From contig NZ_AQXL01000113.1 of assembly GCF_000376225.1 (NCBI RefSeq), forward strand, positions 1-53,113: DNA of 53,113 nucleotides, in the 5' to 3' direction. Shown here piece by piece: positions 49,091 to 53,113 of the stretch. The notes below the pieces were generated by a model. It was given only the letters and a program-made list of their open reading frames with translations. It ran no database searches and was not told the origin of the DNA. The stretch comes from Effusibacillus pohliae DSM 22757 (GTDB taxonomy: Bacteria; Bacillota; Bacilli; Tumebacillales; Effusibacillaceae). Numbering within the stretch: position 1 is the stretch's first letter; every line of letters starts with the position of its first letter. The position numbers were made by a program, and so were the translations under genes.

Positions 49091-49876
49091 CTATTTTCCG
49101 ACAAAATTCGGTTTCCGCTTCTCGAAAAACGCGGTGACGCCTTCCCGGTGATCGGCCGTCTTGCCGCAGATCGTCTGCCCGGCCGCCTCCGCTTCCAGCA
49201 TCGTCGCCAGATCGTTTTCGAAGCTCTTGTACATCGTCCGTTTGATCAGCCCGAGTGCCGTCGTCGGAGATTGGGCCAGCCGCTCCGCATACCGTTGCGT
49301 TTCCCCGGCAAACTCGCTGTCCGCCACCACCCGGTTAACCAGCCCGATCCGCAGCGCCTCCTCGGCGCCGATCGAATCGCCGAACATCGCCAATTCCATG
49401 GCGCGGCTGAGCCCGACGATCCGCGGCAGGAAGAAATGGCTGCCCGCGTCCGGCATCAGACCGATTTTTACAAACGCCATGGAAAACGTGGTGCTTGCCG
49501 CTGTGATCCGCAAATCGCAAGCCAGCGCCACTCCGAGTCCCGCACCGAACACGGGGCCGTGCAAAGCGCCGACAATCGGCTTTTCGAGCTCCGCCATCCG
49601 AAGCAGCAACCGGTTGTACGTCCGCTGCAGATAAGCCCCGTGGTCGAGCGAAGCCACATCTTCCGCGCTGACGCTTTTCAGATCCGCTCCCGAACTGAAT
49701 CCTGGCCCGTTGCCGCGAAGCAGGATACAACGTACGTCCGCGTCCTCCGCCGCGCGGTTGAGCGCGTCAAACAGTTCTTCATGCATCTGCAGATTGAACG
49801 CATTGAACACTTCTGGCCGGTTGAGTGTGACAGTCGCCAATTGATTCGCTTTCTCAAACAAAACGGTCTCGTACAT
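49091..49876 (-). CDS. Enoyl-CoA hydratase/isomerase, PaaG-like (second copy)
   Basis: A 261-residue crotonase-fold protein closely similar to the one at 5948-6730: both start MYETV, both end with DHREGV.AF.EKRKP.F.G. The oxyanion segments are GPGFSSGADLKS and HGPVFGAGLG; the hydratase glutamates are absent and an aspartate in GLMPDAG (D143) occupies the PaaG catalytic position. It probably shifts enoyl-CoA double bonds or hydrates an unusual enoyl-CoA. GGAGAGGGGAG precedes the ATG. It stands as a single gene with its own terminator, and a copy of the ACCGACCGGTCGGT-type operator 74-87 bases upstream ties it to the distant acyl-CoA cluster. Confidence 0.88.
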   Translation of the reverse strand: MYETVLFEKANQLATVTLNRPEVFNAFNLQMHEELFDALNRAAEDADVRCILLRGNGPGFSSGADLKSVSAEDVASLDHGAYLQRTYNRLLLRMAELEKPIVGALHGPVFGAGLGVALACDLRITAASTTFSMAFVKIGLMPDAGSHFFLPRIVGLSRAMELAMFGDSIGAEEALRIGLVNRVVADSEFAGETQRYAERLAQSPTTALGLIKRTMYKSFENDLATMLEAEAAGQTICGKTADHREGVTAFFEKRKPNFVGK

Positions 49877-49949
49877 TTCGCTCTCCCCTCTCCTCTTGCG
49901 CCTATTGGTTTACAGTCTACGATCCTTCGTCCTACTTCCGGCACCATCT

Positions 49950-49963
49950 TCCGACCGGACGGT
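49950..49963. promoter_or_regulatory. Operator candidate TCCGACCGGACGGT upstream of the second PaaG-like gene
   Basis: Matches ACCGACCGGTCGGT at 12 of 14 positions (the reverse strand reads ACCGTCCGGTCGGA). It is the fourth main member of the palindrome family and the only one outside the 1963-10400 cluster. I could not place a promoter with confidence next to it. Confidence 0.45.
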
Positions 49964-50176
49964 AGGCAATCCACCTTTTAACATGGCAGATCGCACCCAC
50001 TTACATAATAATACGCTTTACCGTACTCTTGCAGTCCTCCGCTGAGGCAGGCAAGCGGGTCTCGAACACGCCATCAGGCGGCGCATTCGAGACTGGTCGA
50101 TCCATGCGCTCGGCAACATGGAGTACAACACTACGAATTTTGGGTACCCACACAGGCAAGCCTTTTCTCCTACAAA
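49964..50176. other. Intergenic stretch without assigned features
   Basis: With the operator region this makes a 300-base gap between the PaaG-like gene and the DUF3054 gene. A 63-codon minus-strand frame (50001-50192) is open but overlaps the next gene, has no ribosome binding site and no recognisable family, so I do not call it. Confidence 0.4.
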
Positions 50177-50554
50177 TTACGTGTTCAGCCACCTTGCCAG
50201 CCAGGTGAACAGGAACCGCCAGACAAACAGCAGCACAAACGTCGAGATCATTGCCACTACAAGAAACGGCACCTTAATCCCCTTTCCCAAAAAGAGTGCC
50301 CGCAGCGCCAAACCGGCCGGGATGGCGATTGCCCAAACGGGCAATGTCCGTTTGAACATCGCCGCAAACGTTTCGTAATGACGCATGTTGTACAGACCAA
50401 AAATGAGAGCAACCACACCCCACGCGATCATAAACGGAGCGGCCGTTTTCAGCGTTCCGCCCAGCGTGGTGAACGTCTTGTGTTCCGATTGCCCGATAAA
50501 CGCAAACAGAATCAGCATCAGCAGGTCGCCGATCAGCAAAATCCACCGTTTCAA
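50177..50554 (-). CDS. DUF3054-like small membrane protein
   Basis: A 125-residue protein with four predicted membrane helices. It starts with GDLLMLILFAFIGQSEHK, which resembles the DUF3054 signature (GD....L.FA..GR..H), and ends FVWRFLFTWLARWLN. The function of the family is unknown. The start is the TTG at 50554, seven bases after GGAGGA; the ATGs between are in another frame. It follows the two-helix protein gene at 50649-50846 beyond a terminator, so it may be transcribed only by readthrough or from its own promoter. Confidence 0.7.
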   Translation of the reverse strand: MKRWILLIGDLLMLILFAFIGQSEHKTFTTLGGTLKTAAPFMIAWGVVALIFGLYNMRHYETFAAMFKRTLPVWAIAIPAGLALRALFLGKGIKVPFLVVAMISTFVLLFVWRFLFTWLARWLNT

Positions 50555-50612
50555 CCATCATTCCTCCGTTCTCCACTCAACTTATTTTTGCTACGAGAAT
50601 GATTGTACCACA

Positions 50613-50646
50613 AAACAAAAAAGAACCACCCGGCAATTCGGGTGGC
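50613..50646 (-). terminator. Terminator after the small two-helix protein gene
   Basis: On the minus strand CCACCCG (50645-50639), six-base loop, CGGGTGG (50632-50626), TTC and then TTTTTTG. It lies three bases past the stop at 50649. Confidence 0.8.
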
Positions 50647-50648
50647 AG

Positions 50649-50846
50649 TCACATCTCCTGCCGTTTCCGTTTCGCGATCGCTTTCAGTATGGCGATCAAC
50701 ACGCCGTAAACCGCGGTCGCCAGCAAGGCGACGAGAACCCCGCGCGGCGTGCGCAACGCCAGATACAGCAGCAGATGAAATACAAAAATCAGCGCCAGCC
50801 AAATCTCCATCCGGATCGTATCGATGAACCCCCAAAACGAATGCAT
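50649..50846 (-). CDS. Small two-helix membrane protein, unknown function
   Basis: About 65 residues: MHSFWGFIDTIRMEI, a helix (15-34, WLALIFVFHLLLYLAL), a short basic turn (RTPRG), a second helix (VLVALLATAVYGVLIAIL) and a strongly basic tail KAIAKRKRQ. The ATG at 50846 follows GGGAGGTG. I do not recognise the family. It lies 72 bases downstream of the aminotransferase gene and before a terminator, so it is likely the second gene of that transcript. Confidence 0.6.
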   Translation of the reverse strand: MHSFWGFIDTIRMEIWLALIFVFHLLLYLALRTPRGVLVALLATAVYGVLIAILKAIAKRKRQEM

Positions 50847-50918
50847 CAACCGTTCACCTCCCATGCCGCAAAATCGACCGGGCCGCCGCCCAACCAGACC
50901 GCCGCCCGACTGGCCCGC

Positions 50919-52097
50919 TCAGGCCCACTTCCAGATCGCCTCGCACAACCGATCGATTCCCTTGACCACATTTTCGTAGGCGGTGGTCAACGACACCCGC
51001 ACGTACCCCTCACCCGTCTCGCCAAACGCGGTACCGGGTGCCACCACCACCGAATACTCGTCCAGCAGCCGGTTGGCAAACTCAAGCGACGTCATTCCGC
51101 CGGGAACCGGCACCCAAAGATAGACGGCGCCTTGCGGTTTGTGAACATCCCAGTTGATCTGTTGGAACTTGCCGATCGCGTAATCCCGCCGCCGCTGGTA
51201 CTCCCGCCGCATCTCGTCGCCGAACCGGCTGTGCCACACGTCGGTGAGCGCCGTTGCGCCAGCAAACTGAATCGGCGCGAACACGCCCGAGTTGATGTGA
51301 CTTTGTACCACCAAAAGCGACTGGATCGCTTCCGCGTTCCCGACGGCAGCCCCCAGCCGCCAGCCCGCCATATTGAACGCTTTCGAAAACGTGAAAAATT
51401 CCACGCCGACCTGTTTCGCACCCTCATATTCCAGGAAACTGCGGGCACGTACCCCCTCGTATGTAATCTCGCAATAGGCGTTGTCGTAGCAGACGATCAC
51501 CTGATTCTCCCGCGCAAACCGGATCGTATGTTCGATAAAATCGGCGGATGCCAACGCGCCGGTCGGGTTGTTCGGGTAATTGAGAAACAGCAATTTCGCC
51601 CGTTTCCGGATCTCCGCCGGAATCGCGCCGAGATCCGGCAGAAACCGATTTTCTTTCGTCAGCGGCATGCGGTACACCTGGCCGCCGGCAAAAAACACCC
51701 CGTCGTTGTAGGCCGGAAACGCCGGATCGGGCACCAGCCCGACATCCCCCTGCGAAATGTAGGCCAGCGAAATGTGAAACAGCCCTTCTTTCGAACCGAT
51801 CAGGGCGAGCACCTCTTTTTCCGGATCGACCTCGACGCCGAACCGTTCCTTGTACCAGGCGGCGATTTTCTCCCGAAAAAACAGCGACCCACGAAACGCC
51901 GGATAATGGTGGTTTTCCGGATCGGCGGCCGTTTCCTGCAGCCGTTTCACCACTTCCGCCGGTGTCGGATGATCGGGATCCGCCTTGCCGAAATCGACGA
52001 TGTCCGTTTTGCCGGCTTCCCGCATTTGATACACTTTCTCATCCAGTTGGGCAAAAATGTAGGGAGGCAGCCCGGCCAATTTTTCCGCTTTGCGCAT
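50919..52097 (-). CDS. PLP-dependent aminotransferase, class I/II
   Basis: About 392 residues of fold type I. Recognisable points are DFGKADPDHPTPAEVVKRLQE at the N-terminus, LFLNYPNNPTGALA near 180 (the asparagine that holds PLP), CYDNAYCEITYEG near 210 (aspartate and tyrosine of the PLP site), and SKAFNMAGWRLGAAVG near 240 with the Schiff-base lysine. A C-terminal arginine for the substrate carboxylate is in GYVRVSLTT. The pattern is close to LL-diaminopimelate aminotransferase-like and MalY/AspC-type enzymes; exact substrate uncertain. ATG at 52097 is six bases after AAGGAGG, while the ATG at 52103 abuts it. Confidence 0.88.
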   Translation of the reverse strand: MRKAEKLAGLPPYIFAQLDEKVYQMREAGKTDIVDFGKADPDHPTPAEVVKRLQETAADPENHHYPAFRGSLFFREKIAAWYKERFGVEVDPEKEVLALIGSKEGLFHISLAYISQGDVGLVPDPAFPAYNDGVFFAGGQVYRMPLTKENRFLPDLGAIPAEIRKRAKLLFLNYPNNPTGALASADFIEHTIRFARENQVIVCYDNAYCEITYEGVRARSFLEYEGAKQVGVEFFTFSKAFNMAGWRLGAAVGNAEAIQSLLVVQSHINSGVFAPIQFAGATALTDVWHSRFGDEMRREYQRRRDYAIGKFQQINWDVHKPQGAVYLWVPVPGGMTSLEFANRLLDEYSVVVAPGTAFGETGEGYVRVSLTTAYENVVKGIDRLCEAIWKWA

Positions 52098-52202
52098 CTG
52101 CATCCTCCTTCCCGGCTGTCACCACGCGGCCCAATCGCCCCCTTTCGGTGTGGGATACCGCCCCATAACACAGCCGGCAGCTGGCTGATGGGTAGTATTT
52201 CC

Positions 52203-52238
52203 TGAAAAACAAAGTGGCATGCCCATTTGAGCATGCCT
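52203..52238 (-). terminator. Terminator of the Mpo1-like gene
   Basis: On the minus strand GGCATGC (52237-52231) pairs with GCATGCC (52222-52216), then ACTTTGTTTTTC. It closes the gene ending at 52261 and separates it from the aminotransferase. Confidence 0.75.
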
Positions 52239-52260
52239 CCTGCAATCGACAACAGCTGTG

Positions 52261-52554
52261 TCACTTTAAAGGTTTCCCGGTCACAAATCCCCAGAACCGT
52301 TTGACGATCCACCACGGGCCGACCAGCAGAAAAATGGGATTTTTCAGGAATGACGGCGGATTGCCTTCAAAGTAATGGCCGACAAACTGGAAGATCCAGC
52401 CGATGACAAACAGTGCGAGCGCCCACTGCCAGTTCCAGAAAAACAGCGGCAGCGAGACGACGATCAGCGGGATGCCGATTGCGTGTGTCAGCTTGTTCAC
52501 CGGATGCTGATGATCCTGTTTGTAGCGCTCCAGGAAAGACAGTTTTTCTTGCAC
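52261..52554 (-). CDS. Mpo1-like (DUF962) membrane protein
   Basis: A 97-residue protein with two or three membrane helices. The family histidines are in HQHPVNKLTHAIGIP (about 15-29) and in FVGHYFEGNPPSFLKNP (about 57-73), the DUF962/Mpo1 signature. Yeast Mpo1 is an iron-dependent dioxygenase in the alpha-oxidation of 2-hydroxy fatty acids, and bacterial members are presumed similar. That would suit the lipid-degrading character of this genome region, but no genetic link is visible. ATG at 52554; the upstream sequence GGGAGGCGGAACC contains the ribosome binding site. Confidence 0.85.
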   Translation of the reverse strand: MQEKLSFLERYKQDHQHPVNKLTHAIGIPLIVVSLPLFFWNWQWALALFVIGWIFQFVGHYFEGNPPSFLKNPIFLLVGPWWIVKRFWGFVTGKPLK

Positions 52555-52597
52555 GGTTCCGCCTCCCTACAAGATATCAAAATATTCTATCAACAGG

Positions 52598-52836
52598 TTA
52601 CCATTCGCCGTCCAGTTTGACAATATTCAACAACAGCACGCGGTGCTCCTCGTCGAAATACTCCCCGTTCGCCCGCAAGGCACGCGGTTCCCGTCCGAAC
52701 ACTTGAAATCCCAGGCTGTCGTACAGTTTCTTGGCAGTTTCGTTATGGGCGGTCACCGACAACACGATTTGCTCCAGGCCCTCCAAGCGGCTGGCCAGCC
52801 CAATCAGCGAGCGGAGCATCAGTTTTCCGATTCCTT
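52598..52836 (-). pseudogene. GNAT acetyltransferase gene cut by an insertion sequence
   Basis: The C-terminal half of a GNAT N-acetyltransferase: GIGKLMLRSLIGLASRLEGLEQI (acetyl-CoA pyrophosphate loop and following helix), LSVTAHNETAKKLYDSLGFQVFG (the classic motif B) and a tail ending ...LDGEW. Homology stops at about 52836, immediately before the glycine of the R/K-G-I-G motif, where the end of an IS256-type element begins. About half of the protein, including the substrate-binding N-terminus, is missing from the window; it may resume on the far side of the element. Confidence 0.85.
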
Positions 52837-53113
52837 AGTTGTGTCCGGTATTATGTGTAAAAAGGATCTGAAATAGGAAGAGTCATTTCAATCCTCTTTT
52901 TGGGAATCATGGAGTTTGTCTACAACAATATCCCAAGGAGGAATCGAAATGACTCACTTCCATCTTACCCTTTCCGCAGAAGAATTACACCAACTGCTTA
53001 CAACACATGGCAAACTGGCTCCATCTCTCATGCAGTCGTTTTTGAACCAACTCTTACAGAAGCAAGCATCGGAGCAGATCCAAGCGGAACCCTACGAGCG
53101 AACCCATGAACGC
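52837..53113 (+). mobile_element. IS256-family insertion sequence, left end
   Basis: The element begins where the GNAT gene breaks off and runs past the window edge. The terminal sequence GTCCGGTATTATGTGTAAAA (52842-52861) resembles the terminal inverted repeat of IS256-type elements (GTCCG...TGTGTAAAA from memory). A transposase gene follows 88 bases later. The right end and target duplication are outside. Confidence 0.8.
52949..53113 (+). CDS. IS256-family transposase, N-terminal part
   Basis: The first 55 codons of the gene, cut by the window edge. The ATG at 52949 follows AAGGAGG eight bases upstream. The product starts MTHFHLTLSAEELHQLL and has LNQLLQKQASEQIQAEPYERTHER, the typical beginning of IS256-type (mutator-like) transposases, which continue as ERTxxRxGYRNG. 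The DDE catalytic domain lies beyond the edge. Confidence 0.88.
   Translation, partial: MTHFHLTLSAEELHQLLTTHGKLAPSLMQSFLNQLLQKQASEQIQAEPYERTHER

Noticed and set aside
50001-50192. 63-codon minus-strand frame before the DUF3054 region
   Set aside because: Overlaps the end of the next gene, lacks a ribosome binding site and has no recognisable sequence.

Overview
The window is a gene-dense chromosomal segment of a Gram-positive bacterium, most likely an aerobic, moderately high-GC member of the Bacilli (Alicyclobacillaceae such as Effusibacillus or Tumebacillus are my best guess; this is inference). Pointers are strong AGGAGG-type ribosome binding sites with many GTG/TTG starts, sigma-A promoters, a RicF (YlbF) gene, an S-box (SAM-I) riboswitch on metH, a LacI-type RbsR with TGTAAnCGnTTACA operators and a single-membrane type IV pilus locus with no secretin gene. 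Both ends are cut by insertion sequences: the N-terminus of a transposase at 1-119, and the left end of an IS256-type element from about 52837 that has destroyed a GNAT acetyltransferase gene.

Layout. 120-877: apparent gene debris. 878-1459: a TetR regulator. 1963-10359 (minus strand): a fatty-acid or acyl-CoA catabolic cluster of two acyl-CoA dehydrogenases, an aminoglycoside-phosphotransferase-like kinase, a PaaG-like enoyl-CoA hydratase/isomerase, a 2,4-dienoyl-CoA reductase-like SDR, two zinc-free quinone oxidoreductases and another SDR. Its transcription units are marked by near-identical ACCGACYGGTCGGT palindromes, which recur upstream of a second PaaG-like gene at 49091-49876, so they probably form one regulon. 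10508-12663: a histidine phosphatase and a COG2509-type flavoprotein.

12857-20876 (minus): a nucleoside salvage locus in the order rbsR, rbsK, nucleoside hydrolase, BMP lipoprotein, ABC ATPase and two permeases. Nucleosides are imported, cleaved to base plus ribose, and the ribose is phosphorylated. RbsR has a consensus promoter with two perfect or near-perfect operators. 21052-24919: a YlmA-like ABC ATPase, carboxypeptidase M32, RicF and a TVP38/DedA-like membrane protein. 25018-30432 (minus): an aa3/caa3-type terminal oxidase operon (ctaC, ctaD, ctaA, ctaB, a divergent subunit III and a 31-residue membrane peptide), with heme O/A synthesis built in. 30724-31014: a broken rRNA methyltransferase gene. 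31046-33471: a phosphoesterase, a HAD hydrolase and DoxX.

33719-44535 (minus): a complete type IV pilus operon in the order pilC, pilin, pilD, two minor prepilins, a PilX/bactofilin-like protein, pilM, pilN, pilO, pilB, pilT. 44767-48495: metH with an S-box riboswitch, a terminator and an extra hairpin. 48731-52836: an ABC ATPase remnant, the PaaG-like paralogue, two small membrane proteins, a class I aminotransferase, an Mpo1-like protein and the interrupted GNAT gene. I saw no tRNA, rRNA or CRISPR array.

The most interesting system is the adjacent, 8-bp-overlapping kinase plus acyl-CoA dehydrogenase pair at 8061-10359. It looks like a split version of the fused animal ACAD10/ACAD11 proteins and may handle 4-hydroxyacyl-CoAs. 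Next are the pilus locus, with its unusual low-complexity inserts in both PilN and PilO and its bactofilin-like pilus protein, and the layered metH leader.
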